Source: Siniperca chuatsi (Eukaryota; Chordata; Actinopteri; Centrarchiformes; Sinipercidae). Taken from it: a stretch of DNA of 64,000 nt. The stretch is from NCBI RefSeq assembly GCF_020085105.1, contig NC_058043.1:19913167-19977166 (forward strand). Reading direction: 5' to 3'. The stretch's first letter is position 1. Each line of letters opens with the position of its first letter. A program made the translations under genes and the position numbers. Below the pieces are notes generated by a model that was not told the DNA's origin, ran no database searches, and was given only the letters and a program-made list of their open reading frames with translations. Of this stretch, positions 35,845 to 59,801 are shown one piece after another.

Positions 35845-38600
35845 CATCAACGACAACATCCTGAGTGACACAAGACTGCAAATAAAGTTATTTGTCACCA
35901 CTTTGGTGTTCTCAAAACAAACCCATTTCATATGGTCGCGGACTGAGCTGCTGGGCAGATGTGACATTGCTGTGGTGTATGTGAGCGCAGGGACAGGGGT
36001 GGGGACAAGGTCATCCAGAGATCCGTCAGTCAGGATGGTCGGGCTGGTGGGAAGCCACACCCACCTCACTCATCTAGCATTAAAACTGAGGAAGAGGAGG
36101 ATGTGGATGAAACAGACAAACATTAAATTACAACAGCATCCCTCGCTGTCTTTATCGTTACATATTCCATTAACTCCAGTTAGGATGGCAATTTTTCACG
36201 ATGACATTTAAAGATCACAAAATATACCGCGCATAAATATTTTTTTTTTGTTGTTTTCATTTTTGTTTATAGAAATTAGTCAGTATACTCACCATTACAA
36301 AAACTGACAGAGTAATAAAATGATCTTGTTTATTTTAGGCAAAAACAGCCCAGTCTAATACGGTGCTACACCTAATGCTTCCTTGTATAAGACAAACCTC
36401 CGAGCTGTATGAAATTATGTGTGTTGTGTTTTGTGGAGTTCACCAATAGTTTTAAGCGGTAGCTCTGGACCGCTATTGTAAAAACTATACACTTCCAGTG
36501 CTGAATGCATAACAAATGAAGCAGATGAAAGTACAATCAAACTTTCAGGAATAGATAAGCACATTTCTTCGTATAACTCTGGAACCAGTTCAGATTCAGA
36601 ACCAGTTACCGATACCAAACACTAACCATTAAAAAGGTACCAATTTTCCCCCCAGCCCTACAATATATAATTACTACCACTAATCCAAGTTTCTCCACTA
36701 CGGTACACACATGGCAGTAAACTGCATGCTGACAATCCAACCACAAAGCACAACTGGATGTTATTGATATACATGAAGTAGTATAGTAGATTCATTTGTA
36801 CTCATATATACAGCTTTCATGTTTTGTAAGAACTGACATTTTATTTATGAGTGTTCGTATGGCACGAGGGAAACAAGTGGAACCGTGAAGACAAGAGGGC
36901 CCTGCACAGAAATTTAGGAAAGGGAAAGAATCTAGGGGGAAAATCTCTACAGCACAACCAGACAAACTACAGAATAATATAATTTTTTGAGTATGATTGA
37001 TGAGACTAGTATTTTTAAATGAGACCTTCCAGCACGTCAAAATATTCAATTTGTGCATACATTTTTTTTAAGAAACATGTGTTGATTATTTGTATAACAT
37101 TAGATAAAAGCTTCCTAAAATACAGAACAAAATTCAACATATATAAAAGCACAAAAATTTTACTGTTATACAGTAAAAGCCTGGAATTTTTTTTTTTAAT
37201 CTAAGTTTAACTGATTAGTGTCAATCAAAACAAAAACTCAAAATGGTTAAAGTTTTACATTGACATGCTTATACTACTTTGCATGTTGCTGTTGAAAAGA
37301 GGACTAATAAGTTCCTGTTCTCTGCCTTACTGTAACATACAACCAATCACACCACCAATGTGTAAAAAATTATTTGATTCAAATGTCTATATTGGTTTTC
37401 AGTGTATTGGATTTTGAGTGTAACATAATTAGGTTTTACGTAGGACAAAGACGTACTGTAATTAGATAACATTTAAGTCATAAGAATAAAAAACTGCTCT
37501 GAAAGTATACCGAATATGGCAAGAAATAGTGAACAAAGTGTGAACAGGTAAATAATGTGAGGGGAGCAGTTATAAATTTATTAACTGCTGTGAGTCTGTT
37601 TGTTGTTTTCATGGAAGTTAGAGACAAGCCCTCATTCTGATTTTAAAAATTATTACATAATTCACCTTGTACAGTACAACTCTGGAGCAAAACTTTTGAG
37701 AAAACGTTAAATCTCCTATATCTATATAATTCTATTTAGTTAAATGGGAAGAAATTTCGAAAGTATAAGCCTACCTGGAAAATGAGTAAGAGTGGTTGTA
37801 ATTCTGCACTTACTGTTTAAGGGGACTGCAAAAGCTAACATTTAACAACTGGGCTATAAATATTCAAGCAAGCAAAGCCCTGGGTCTGCACCCATGCTAA
37901 TCCGGTACATTAAATCATAGTTTTGCATTTTGAGAAGGGATTTTACAAGTATGTTACGAGGAGGCCACGACTTTACTGAAAGAAATATTGCTCTGTCTTG
38001 TGATGGCTGCTCCAGATTTAAAGCTACGTTTTGGCTTAGTTTGTTCTTTTCTCCAACTGTAGCACAAGTTAACTGTTACGCTTTTGTGCCATCATAAAAA
38101 GGTTAACGTTAGCCAGATGGAGGCAGAGATATACTTTAACGCTACAGTGCTTTCGCCATTGGCGTTGGTTAGCTAGCTAATGTTGCTAGGAAAATAGACA
38201 GCTAGCGTAACGCTAATTAAAACACTACGAGGCTACGCCGTATAGTTGGGTTTTTTGCTGTCGTTGTCGAAATGCCATAGCCTTAACATAATGTTGCTTT
38301 GAAAATAAATATGTCATTGTTTCTGCACTGACTGAGCTGGCCGTCGTATGCCAACCTAACGTTAGTTTTGCTGATGTTGAACAAGCTGGCTAATATCAGC
38401 TAGCCAGCAGCTAGCTGCTCGCTGGCGCCCTCGCTCACTGAAATGTTAGTAATATAATTGTTTTTTTTTTTGGCCAACCTGGTCATCGGTTTGATACAGT
38501 AGTTTTAGAAGAGTATGTATCTTGCAGACTGGACCAATGCATATTTTCACCATGATAATACTATAAGACACAAGCTCAACTGGTTCAAGACTGAGCGATA
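35845..38600 (-). other. znf740 first intron(s); no exon confirmed
   Basis: Mostly AT-rich. A locally GC-richer segment at about 35850-36085, open on both strands, may hold an unrecognised exon. 38100-38420 is crowded with 'gctagc' and 'aacgttagc' words, common around teleost gene starts. I found no exon ending in a Met-Ala-Gln-like lead with a phase-0 donor. Confidence 0.4.
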
Positions 38601-39150
38601 AAGACATTCGTGATGGCCGTCGTTGTGAGTGCCTCCCCCTCCCGATGATTAAGCTAACGTTTGTTAGCGACCTAGCAATGGCTAACATTGTCGCTGTAAT
38701 ATCGGGTAAATCACTTTGCTGCCATTTCCGAGCATGAATATTTACAAATGAAACAGCAGACCACCGCATGCAGTCAAAATTCACCGAGCATCGAAGAAAA
38801 ATGAAAAGATATGTATCTACCTTTTAGCTTCACTCGCCCGACGTTTTCAAGACCGTCTAGTTTACAAACACAGGAAACGCCACAGGATGTAACCCACTCC
38901 CCCACACAGCAGCACAGCCTCTTCAAGCGAAGAGAAAGGGGTCATCTTCTTCTCTCAGCTCCTCGTGAACAGACAGCGTTGCTTGAAAGTGCGAACAAAA
39001 TCTGTTGTAAAAAATGTTAATCCATTTTTCATATCGTTGTGGAGATTTCACGCCCACTTAACGTTGTATCGATATATGTTGTTGTGGTGGAGCTGGCCTG
39101 TCGCGGTTTGTAGCAGATTCAGACGACGATTGAAAAGACGCAGATGAAAA
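38600..39150 (-). promoter_or_regulatory. znf740: Presumed znf740 promoter and 5' untranslated exon
   Basis: GC content and CpG frequency rise compared with both flanks. On the minus strand a plausible exon donor, GCTAAAAG|gtagat, ends an exon at 38821. Placed at the 5' end of znf740 and divergent from lima1 by roughly 2.3 kb. The start site is not visible. Confidence 0.42.
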
Positions 39151-40739
39151 GGAAGGAGTAGACACTAAAATGACAGAAAACAGGGACGTGGTAGTTTTAG
39201 TGGCTTAGTTCCCTTTGCCCTGTTTTCCTGAAGTGCCCCAAGGTCCAAATTAATATATATTTTTTATTATTACAATATTATTGCTATTATTGCCGTCGTT
39301 GAATTTTTTTTATTGTATAGGCTAATTAATATTGTGAGATAGCTCCTCCCAAACTGCCATTTAACAGGCGATGGCGTCATCGTCAGTTGTGTCAGTATTG
39401 ATTTCTTTCAATGAGTTTACTCTGCATTTTGCTCCTTTTGTTGTTGTTTTTTTTGTGCTTTATGGTTGTTTTGCATGTTTACCTGAAACTAAAAACATGC
39501 CTTCCTTTTTTAATTGGTTCTCATTAATCACTTAATTAGCATATGGCATAATGTTTGTTTTTTGCCACTGTTGGCATTTTGTAAAATGTATTAGCCTACA
39601 TTTGGGGAAATCGTCATATGTGTGATTACTACTGATTGCTTATATAATGTCCTTAGTAGTCTGTTCTTCATACCCATATTATGGAAACTTTTCATATCCT
39701 TAACACTGTAATATACACCTTATAGACCGTGTAGCTACTTTTATGCGTCAAGTAACATTAAAATGTGGCCTTGAAAGTCGTTAGAACACTGTTGCTAGGC
39801 GACTGACAACAAAAATAAGAGTTCATTCTCATTTCAAAAATTGTAAATTATTTTGTTTGTTCTTTGCGTTTCAGCATCATTTTAGCAACAAGAAAATAAG
39901 AGAAAACTAAAACTGATCGATTATACATCCTATATTTTATTTAATATGCAAGGCAATTAAAATTAATACATCAGCTGATAAGTCTATATGTGGTGGAAAT
40001 ATATCAGTGTCAAGCCTTCACCCAGTGGACACATTATAATACTGTTATTATCAGTTAAAAATAATATGACATCAATGATAAAAGGAAATATGTTTCCTCA
40101 TATGTTGTTTTTAAATGAGCAACAGCTTTACATAAGGTGACTAAATGGACCAAAATGCCCTTTTCTCTGGGTTTAGGTAACTAAAGGTATTGTTTCATTA
40201 GCTTAAGTAGAAAATTGGACAGATGTGTGTTCCTTTGGTTGGTTGGGAAATCAGTGAACTCAAAAAACTCATTCTTAAACCACTCTTTCACTGACCTAAC
40301 ATCTTAGAGTGATCAGTGCGCTTCACTGCAACAGCCCTGGGGCTAAAGGATACAATGTCTTGCACAAGGACTCTTGAGCAGACTGGATGCTTGCTTACCA
40401 ACACTGGAGCATCAAGCAAGGTCTTCAAATTAAAGCCATGATCTTCCTTCTCACTACACCCTCCAGCTGGCCTTATTTACAAGGCAAATGTAATGCAAAC
40501 ATCCCATGCAACATGGGAGCAGCAACCTGTTTGTATTCCCTTTTTCAATTAATAATGCAAGATCTCACACAGGTATGATTGTTTGAATTTTTCTATTTTT
40601 CTGCAGGCACTTAGCTAATATGTAGCCTATTTTAATGTTGTAAATAGCACATTGTCACCTTTGCTTTAAGAGCATGGAAATGCCTGAATTAGGGCTCTCT
40701 TTTAAAATGTGTTTTTTGTAAATTGGATGTCTGCTCATT
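39151..40739. other. Intergenic between divergent znf740 and lima1
   Basis: AT-rich, no gene. A stretch near 40340-40390 ('ggctaaaggatacaatgtcttgcacaaggactcttgagcag') resembles a common fish repeat fragment. Confidence 0.45.
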
Positions 40740-40815
40740 TCTTATCATTTTTTTGTAAAGCACATTGAGCTGCATTTTGTGTATGCAATGTGCTATATAA
40801 ATAAAGTTTATTATG
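40740..40815 (+). repeat. LINE/SINE 3'-tail with trailing microsatellite
   Basis: 'aaagcacattgagctgcattttgtgtatgcaatgtgctatataaataaagtttattatgatt' is a stereotyped teleost retroelement tail, followed by irregular 'att/agt' repeats to about 40875. Confidence 0.6.
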
Positions 40816-41089
40816 ATTATTGTTATTATTAGTAGTAGTAGTGGTAATAGCAATACTATTGTTATTATTATAAAATGTAATAAATCAACCAAACTCTGTC
40901 AGAGTCTCCATCACTGCATTGTCAGTCCCTGGGGAATCAATTACTGCTCTGTCACTGAACTGAAACCTGAGTTCAGTATGTCTGCTTGCTTTCTTTCGTC
41001 TCCTTCCCGTATTTTCTCTTCGCTTGAAAAATGGGCGGATAGCCTATCGCTTGTTCTCAGGAATTTATGTGTGTGGTATGTTAGCGCAC

Positions 41090-41339
41090 CCATAGCCTGT
41101 AGTATGTGAGCGCACCACGCGCACCCCCGCGCGCTCACACAGACATAAATGTACCAGGTAGGGGTAATGCAATACCCAAGGTCATTGGTGCATAAAATCA
41201 CATGACCCAGCTCTTCCACTCCCATGACACCTTTCAGTTCACTCCACCTCTGTCAGTCTGTCCGCACCGGACGGTGACGCAGCGGCAGCAGCAAGTGTCA
41301 GGTGTCTCAAAAAGAGTGACTCGACGGAAGTTCGCACAG
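41090..41339 (+). promoter_or_regulatory. lima1: lima1 promoter and non-coding first exon
   Basis: A local CpG-rich patch ('gcgcaccacgcgcacccccgcgcgctc' near 41110 and 'cgcaccggacggtgacgcagcgg' near 41260) precedes a strong donor, GCACAG|gtaaga, with the exon ending at 41339. The next acceptor in line is that of the start-codon exon (44632), giving a 3.3 kb first intron. The start site lies probably within 41200-41280. Confidence 0.55.
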
Positions 41340-42949
41340 GTAAGACAGAACTCAAAGCAAGGACGTGAAAACATCATTAAATCTAGGTAGGGCTATTGTG
41401 AAAATACTAAAAGTATGTATTTTGAAAATGAGCCTTTAAATGTGTAGATTTAGGCGTTGATTTTTTAATTATGCACGTGCACTACTCGGTCTTGCTCTCA
41501 AAGAACTCACTGTCTTCGAGATAACGTTAATCGATACCAAACCAGTTCAACTGCTGAGTCTGTATTGTAGGGTTAGGTTGCTGCTTTATGCTCCTCAGTC
41601 TAAAAATAACTTACATGTAACGAGTTTATAAATGAAAATATTAAATTTAACGTCACTGTATGTGACGTTAAATATATAGTTTGGCTTTTTACCAGAAGTC
41701 ATAGACGTTCTCTACCAAGTGCTTACAGAGTTACACACCTGAAATTAAAGTTGTTAAAATAACATGTTGGTCTTCAACATAAGTCATGTCTGTTTATTAC
41801 GAGGCCTCAGTACTGATTCTAAGGTTATTTCCATAAAAACAACAGCTTTTGTGCTGTGTTTTTAATGATAATTTCGTCGTAGGTCAATCATGTGTGGAGC
41901 AATGCGGGCTCCTCTTTACTCATGAGTCATACTGTATCTGACTGTGTTGTGGTAACTTGTTGTTAAGGAGAGCTTGGCTTAAAGTGAGGGATAGTGGTCA
42001 GTATCCACCTTTAACTGATAACAAGTGATGGAGATGCAGCTAAATGCTGGTGTTTAGATTATCACATTTCAAAAGCTCATATATCAGATAGCCTGCAATG
42101 CTTTCAAGGTTCCACTTGCAGTGCACCTCACCCCCTGCTGAAACAGGACCGCCACCTTTGTAAAGGCTTTGTTTGCATCCTGTTGCCTTTGTTACCTCTG
42201 ATTAATAACTATTTAGTTAATGTTCTCTCTCCCAAAGCTTGAATTCAAAGAGGTAATACATAAAATGAATGATATGACGGAGTCCACGAGGTGTGGAGCT
42301 GTCAAAAATGAAAGCAAAGGAGCCTTAGTGCAATGTGAAGCTGATAGAGTGGCAATTTATAAAAGATTACATTTACAGTTTGTCATACAAAACAATTTTG
42401 GCTATTACATGATAGTGAAGTGTAGAACACTTTTACAGTTTTCTTTTATTGCTAATTAATAATACTGACAACTGTATTTATAGTTTTTATGTTGTATGTC
42501 TGACCTATGATGCAGAAGTTCCAGTAACAATTAAACCCCCTTACAGGTAAATGCAAATCTATCTATAATTATCTGTTGGACTTGCACATGTGGTTTATGG
42601 GGACTTAAATGTGTTACTTACAAATAGTGGTTTGTACAATTTTTATTTTTGATTTGAATAGTGACCTGCATGTCATAATCAGTGAGGGTGGTCTGCAGAG
42701 TTACAATGGTAATATTAGCTTCTTGGTTTCTTTACTCTCAGGATTTCAAACCAGGTAACACAAAAGAAGGTCAGAATGTAAAACATTACAATTGTTTTCA
42801 CATACAGGAAAAGCACGCCTTGACTCCACCCTATTCTTTATTTAAATCACTAACATTTCCTGCTGTTTATTGATTTTCAGCCGACACCTCTGTTCAGCTC
42901 AGCTATTCTCTTTTGTGCACTTAACTTGAGTTTGATTCTCAACTCTCGT

Positions 42950-43150
42950 TGTTTTTGTGGGGAGTTCATATGTTCTCCCTGTATTCTTTAGTTGCTCTGG
43001 CTTTCTTCAACTATTTAAGGATATGCAAAAGAGGTGGATTGGCAACCTGTGTTATCCTTGTGACGGACTGCTGACCTGTCCAGGGTGTGTCCCTGCCTTT
43101 CATCCAGTGCAGGCTGGAATAGGCTCCAGCCCTCTGATATCCTGCAAAAG
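42950..43150 (+). repeat. Dispersed teleost repeat, copy 2 of 3
   Basis: Contains 'gtggggagttcatatgttctccctgt' and '...gacctgtccagggtgtgtccctgcctttcatccagtgcaggctggaataggctccagc', with the middle decayed. Same family as 12740-12895 and 60500-60705. Lies in lima1 intron 1. Confidence 0.65.
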
Positions 43151-44652
43151 GACTAACACAGTAGAAATGAGAAATTAACTAATGAGGAGCATCTTTTCAG
43201 CATGGCCATCAAGTTAAAATGTTTTTGTGCTGAAACCCAGGTACCCATTCAATAGTAACTGTACACAGCACACAGGCCTCAAAACCTGTAGCAACAGTAA
43301 ACACCCCCAAGCTATTCAGATGCAAGAAACCTAATTCAAGTAGTGGACCGTCCTTCATATCATCGTGTTGGGTCTAACTTGTGGTTTTTTTGTTAATCTT
43401 TGCCTCTGCCCATCTAGAAACACAAACAATAGCCTGACAGTAAATTAAAAATAACATATTATTAATATGTAATATATAAAGTTACATATTGTATGTATCT
43501 AAATTGGTAATTCTGTAGGTAATACAGTCAGAAGTGTAGTTACATTTGACTGTGTTTGAGTGTTTAAAATCAGGGCTATGTTGAAATTCAGTTCAGTCCA
43601 AAGTCCTCACACTGCTTGTCACTGGTATCGCTTTGCATCCAAGTGGTGATGTAATAGCTGCACCTGAGTCAAAAAGCCCAGACAGTAAGATAAATGATTA
43701 TTAAGTCTATCAGCTGTGCACAGTGGTGATTTAAACACATGGTTATAACATACTGTCTGAGCACTAAAAGAAGGATTCATGGCCTGACATTAAGAAATCC
43801 CTCCAGACACAGAAACTGTATCAGAGGCTCGTCATCTGTCTGTAGCAATTATTTAAGTGTGGGTTTGTTCGAGTGAAGCTAAAGAAAGATTGTGTGTTAC
43901 GCAGTGCGGTTGTGGGACGCTGCTTTTCTCTGGTCCTCTGTGAATGTTGCCCTTGGCGAGTTATCCTCTCATAATGATAATGCGCTCCCACTGAGCTTAG
44001 CTGTTTGTAGTTTCTGTTTCTATCTTGCAATCAAGCGGCACGAGATGGAGTGCAAGTTTAAACATGTTGACTTGTTTGTTTGCATGCACAACGTATGAAC
44101 ACATATATGTGCGAGCACTCTTTGGTATGTCAAGGAAGTGGGGGTGTGACAAGAGGTAAACTGATGGAGAGCATCTTGCAAATCAGCGATCATACACAGC
44201 AGATAGTTCCGCTACATGCACGGACCTGGACTCTGGCACCAACACTCTGAAGAGTCTTCTTTTGTTTATCCATTTAAAACACGGCTGTTTTGTCTATGTA
44301 AATCTTGTCTGATGTTGCCATGCAGTAGTGTCAGTATGGTGGTCTCAGTCGGCTAAAACACAACTTGTAGATGGTAGACTGGTGAAGATGTTGGAGAGGA
44401 GCATTTTATTTTATGGCTACAAGAAGCAAGAATTCTTCAGGACAGCGTGTCCTCATTGGCTGGTTTTGAATTCTAATCTAGGATCAGCCTTGGCATAAGA
44501 TGATGGTTAAGGGTACACTATGACTGGAGTTTAGTTTTCTCCGGTAAAGGTTTGGGAAATTATTTAGAAGGGAAGAGTTACAATAGGTGTAGCACTGGAC
44601 ATGGCTAATGGTGGTTGTGTTTGTATTTCAGGTATTCAGATAACTGCCAGAG

Positions 44653-54946
<10,294 letters not shown>

Positions 54947-56190
54947 GCACATCTTACTGTCTTACTGTCACGTCCATCCACAGTTTTGTTTTCTCAGTTT
55001 ATAGGTAGATCACAAATATAGCTTTGCCAGTTTTTATAGTGTCATAGGAGAGATGCAAAAATGTGTAATAGGTGTGTGTATGTCCATATATATTGCAATA
55101 ACTGCCTTTAATTGTTAAAGTTTGATTTTTTACATTTTAATTATATACTTTAAAATATGTAATACAGCTTTTATATGACTCCTGATTATACCAGAAGTGG
55201 GCCTCTGTTAAATTGAATAATTGCATCTCTGGACCTCATCTTTTGATAATTATATGCGCCATCAGTGGTGTATTATTTGCAGGTTGTGTGTCCAAAAACC
55301 ATTATACTTTATGTTGCACTATAAGTGATTTTTAATGACAAGCAAAACTGTCATTAGGTGTAATTTTGCCCTTCCTAGAATGCAGAAAAACCTAAATATC
55401 TTATACCAAAAGGCGTACACCGTTACACCATCAGTGTTGGTGCTCTGACATGTCCAGCTGCCTTTGTGCCGTATCTCCTCTCATGGGACTTTTCTACTGC
55501 TGCTATCAGAGGTATTATTATTACTGGAAATCCCCCTCCTGTTAAAATACTATAGAACAGACTATATGCAGTTTACTGCTTTGAGTGTTATTGAGCCTTT
55601 ACCTTCTCCCACCACCTGAGCAGTCATAAGTAACTGCAGATATTTAAATCTACATGCAGATGAGTCAGTAAACCTTAATAACACTGTCCTGCAGGGGGCT
55701 CTCTGGTTTGATAAAAATACAACTAGAGCTATACAGTTAAGGTAAATTGCAAAGGGAGTATCTTAATCATAGGTGTAGCTGTGTGAAGGAATCATCATAT
55801 ATTATCCGATGGGAGTCAGAACTTCTCCACTATGGCTCCATCAGAAGGGTATTGCATTTATTTCAACCTGGTCCCGGTCAAAATCTGCCCCAGAACTGTT
55901 CTAACCACCATTACCACAATAAAAGGAGAAAATACAATGAATCAAGGTTTCTGCTTATAGCTATCCTTTCAATATAATAACACAATATACAGTATATCAT
56001 CTCTTTGGGCCTTCTGGATTTGTGTGTAACATTTTCATGTGATTCAGTTTATATGGTATGTAAAACACTTTTTAAAATTTGCCGCAGAATATATGTTTGC
56101 ACTGCAGAATATTTTGTAATAATTTGTATAATGACACATTGTGTATTACAGTCTTAACTGTTGTTGAATCACAATTAAAATATATCAATG
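54947..56190 (+). other. lima1: Presumed lima1 3' untranslated region
   Basis: AT-rich, non-coding sequence following the stop TAG at 54944-54946. Candidate poly(A) signals are AATAAA at 55918-55923 and ATTAAA near 56172. The end is not fixed. Confidence 0.5.
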
Positions 56191-59100
56191 ATGAATTGAA
56201 GTTTGCGCAAAGCTGACACTGCCTTCTTCATGACTCACTAGCTATTTGACTTATTGTGCCTTTGTTTTCTATATTTGCTAAGGAACAACAGTTTTATATA
56301 CCATGCACACTAAGGTAAACTAAAAGGGGTCACGGTCCATCTGGACTTTTACTTGAATTCACAAATGAATCTAACATATTGGAACAACAGAACCACCAGC
56401 TTCCTGATTAGTGCACTTTTTAACAGGAGACCATTGCTTTAAATTAACTCAGATTTATTCACTTGCAGGCTATAGTCAGAATATTATCTTTCTTAATTTA
56501 TGTCTTGTTAGGAGTGTCATTCATGTTGGCAGGGGCATTCATTTCCATTTCAGAAGAGACAGCCATGATAACAATCACTGTTGTAAGTACCTAAATAACA
56601 TACATTATTTTAATAGTTTTAAGATACCCAAGACATTGACACAAAATATCTGTAACATCAATAAGCCCAAATAATGCCATAAATGATATGCTTCTCTGCA
56701 CAGCTTCTTCAGATCCTCATTTCTTTTGAAACACTGTTAACCTGCTATATCAAATTATCAAGTGTTTAACCCCCCCAAAAAATCATAATTTTACCCTGGT
56801 ACTACAACACACAACTGTGGGGAGAATATTCTTTATACATATATCATTTGAGGATAGAAATATTGGTTTTCATTTTAAAAACTATCTAAGATTATCTCAT
56901 TTGCATTTAAAGTCAGCAGATAGCACTACATGTTATTCATACTAGACACAAGATAAAAGAGCGAAAGCAGAATCATTGGTGCAGTGAATATAAATATTTT
57001 TTTATATTATTTATTATTTTTGGCATGTTTATCCGATTGCTTTAAGTGGAAAGAGACAAAAGAAAAGTCAAGGTGAAACAAAAACATACATGACAGGATG
57101 TACACAAGGGCTGGATTGAGAGAAAGATGCCCTGATTCAACTTCATTAATGATTAATTACACAAAAGATAAAGTATATGAATATTAACAGCGTGTGGCAG
57201 ATGTCTAACAGCAGCAGATGACCTTTATCAGCTCCTGTGAAGTAATTTGATGAATCACGAAAACTAGATGATGATAGTGAAAAGTGAAAAACCAAATGTG
57301 AGTACACCCGCTCTACAGTACAGGCTGATATGATGATGTGCACAGTGTTTCCTCGGCACACAATTAGCAGCAGTTGAGTATCACATGAACACCAGAGTCT
57401 TTGAAATAGAGACCAGGGAGACACTTCATGGATGCAATTAATCCTTATTCAAATGAATATCCCAGCAGAGTACGGAGTCCAACATGGATCCAACAAGGTT
57501 CTTAGATCTTTTCAGTGACCTGCAGAGTCTACAGATGTGTGACACCTTTGGGATCAGGTGTAGAAGGAGGTTTTCAGTGTGAATGTGGTTCCACAAACTT
57601 GAGAGTCAGTATAAACCAATGTCCAGTTGAACATTTCCAACACACACACACACCTGAATCCCATTACCTGGTGCATCAGGGTCCAGACTGGACCTATTTA
57701 CACAGGCACTTTGCTCATCAGGTCAAATGTTTAAAAGCACTCTGGTTGTAAAGCCTACTTACAACATCAATGAAGTTCTTATATCTGTTTATGTCAGATT
57801 TACAAAAAATAAAAATAAAACAATAATAAACAGTATTGCAGGCAAAAGTTAAAACCCTCTAAAAGTTGCAGTTGTTGTCAGCAATTAATTGTTATATTTT
57901 TATGAATATCTCACAACTTGTAGCACAGACATCTGCAGAGAAACCTGTTGTAAGTGTAGTATAAAATATACCAGAAGCAGCGCCTTTATTTGGTAAAAGG
58001 TAGGTGTTGAGTGTAAAAAGAAAACCTTTTACTATTTAACTATAACTTTACCATTGTAAAGAGTCAGGGGGGAAACAGTCAAAGTCTTCTACTTTAACAG
58101 TTTTCAATTTCAAAAAGATAGATTCATTAGGAAAACAATAACTGAGTTTGGTCACAAACAAAAAACATTTAAAAAAATGCAATGCAATGCAATACAGGTC
58201 TGTGGCAATCAATGGTTGATTTCAACATACACCAAACTCACAAAATATAACTATAGAAAAGACAAGGTATTTAATTTGGATTTTCAAATATACCTGAGAG
58301 CAGCAAATATTAGTTACAGTATGGCTTCTTTTTCAACATTCAGATCTTTAGTAAAATATTAAAATGTTGCACTTATAACAAATTTACCACTATACCATGT
58401 TTAGACCTCAATTATTCTTGTCATGACAGGGTTTAATATTCAAGAGAATTGCTCTTCACGGGTTTCCCTTTTTCCGACATTTGCTATTTCATCCAAAATA
58501 CCTCATGATCCACAGAAAATACATTCAATATTATGACTTCAAATGTGTCTTTTCTTCTGTGAAGTTCAATTTATTTAAAGGCTCTATTGAGTTTGGCTTG
58601 CAAGTTACTTTCGCTAACTTAAATACAGAGATCAGTAATTTTTGTTTTGTTTGACAGTTTGTGTGTGTGTAAGGCAAACTGTAAGATACATGCTCAAAGT
58701 ATGTGTGTGTAGGTACACATGGACACCAATTATCTGTATACTGGAAAAACACATTCAAAGCAATATCAACTGATATTTATATTTCAACACACTCATACTG
58801 TCACCTCAGTAAATGTTGGTCTAAATCTGTTTGGTGTTCTTCCTCTGACATTATTTTGGTTTCACTGTCACAAATGCTTATCCCAAAGATGACTGTATTT
58901 AAGAACAGTACATCAACTACAATTAGGTTAAAATCATACCTGATTAAAAAAGGACAACAGTTAGTCATGATATAAAAACATGATTTGGAATTTTTGCTTT
59001 TAAAAGTGCTTAATCCAATATAACAATTAAATGATGGTTTGGATTTCATTTCATTTCAACAAATTGTTCCTAAGTCCTAATGCCCATGCGGTTTGCACGG

Positions 59101-59700
59101 TTGGCAGAAAATATGCCGTAATGACTCCATGTCAGAACAAGCACCCACACTCGTACAGAACCACAGCCATAAAGCAGCTAGTTTTAATGACTTTGCCTCA
59201 CAAAGTAAACTCACTGTTCTTTCAGTGCACTACTTTTTTTTGGAAGACTTTCTGAACATAATTTTTTCAGACTCTCACCACTGAGTGTCAGTAACACACC
59301 ACCAATAGAAAGAAGTACAGCAGACCTCCGGTAATGAGCACAGTATGGCTGCAGGCTGTGAGAGAGGCGCTACATATCTGCTGACATTTTTTATTGCTGA
59401 TAAGAGGGTCCACTTGTTAGCTGGGCTCTGATTGGATTTTTATATTCATCATTCTGGTGAGACCCCCTTTTTTGGCATTCTATGTTATTTTATTAACTTT
59501 ACTTTGTGTGATGAAATTGTCAAAAATAGTGTTTTACCCTAACAAACCCCTGGTTTAACAATTTCCTGTAAAACCATTTCATTATGAAGCACGTCTTTGA
59601 GGCACGCATGTAATATTAACGTGCATTATTTTGATCATTCTTACAGAATGAGGGAGCCACAGTCACCCCCTACACTGGAGTTGACTTTTCAAGTAACATC
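56191..59700. other. Interval between convergent lima1 and spryd3
   Basis: AT-rich. No gene supported; short open frames lack splice or homology signals. A short (CA)n lies near 57640. The right part probably contains the spryd3 3' UTR: minus-strand AATAAA-type signals are at 59718-59713 and 59494-59489. Confidence 0.45.
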
Positions 59701-59801
59701 TTGGAGGTATTATTTATTGTCCGATCTCCAAAATGTACCAGAGCTCAATCATTCGCCCTTGCTCTGATTTCACCCCTCGGTTTTCATTTCCTCCACTCTG
59801 C

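Noticed and set aside
35825-36211. Plus-strand 128-codon frame near the znf740 5' region
   Set aside because: No recognisable domain or splice context. It is mentioned only as an unexplained GC-richer segment.
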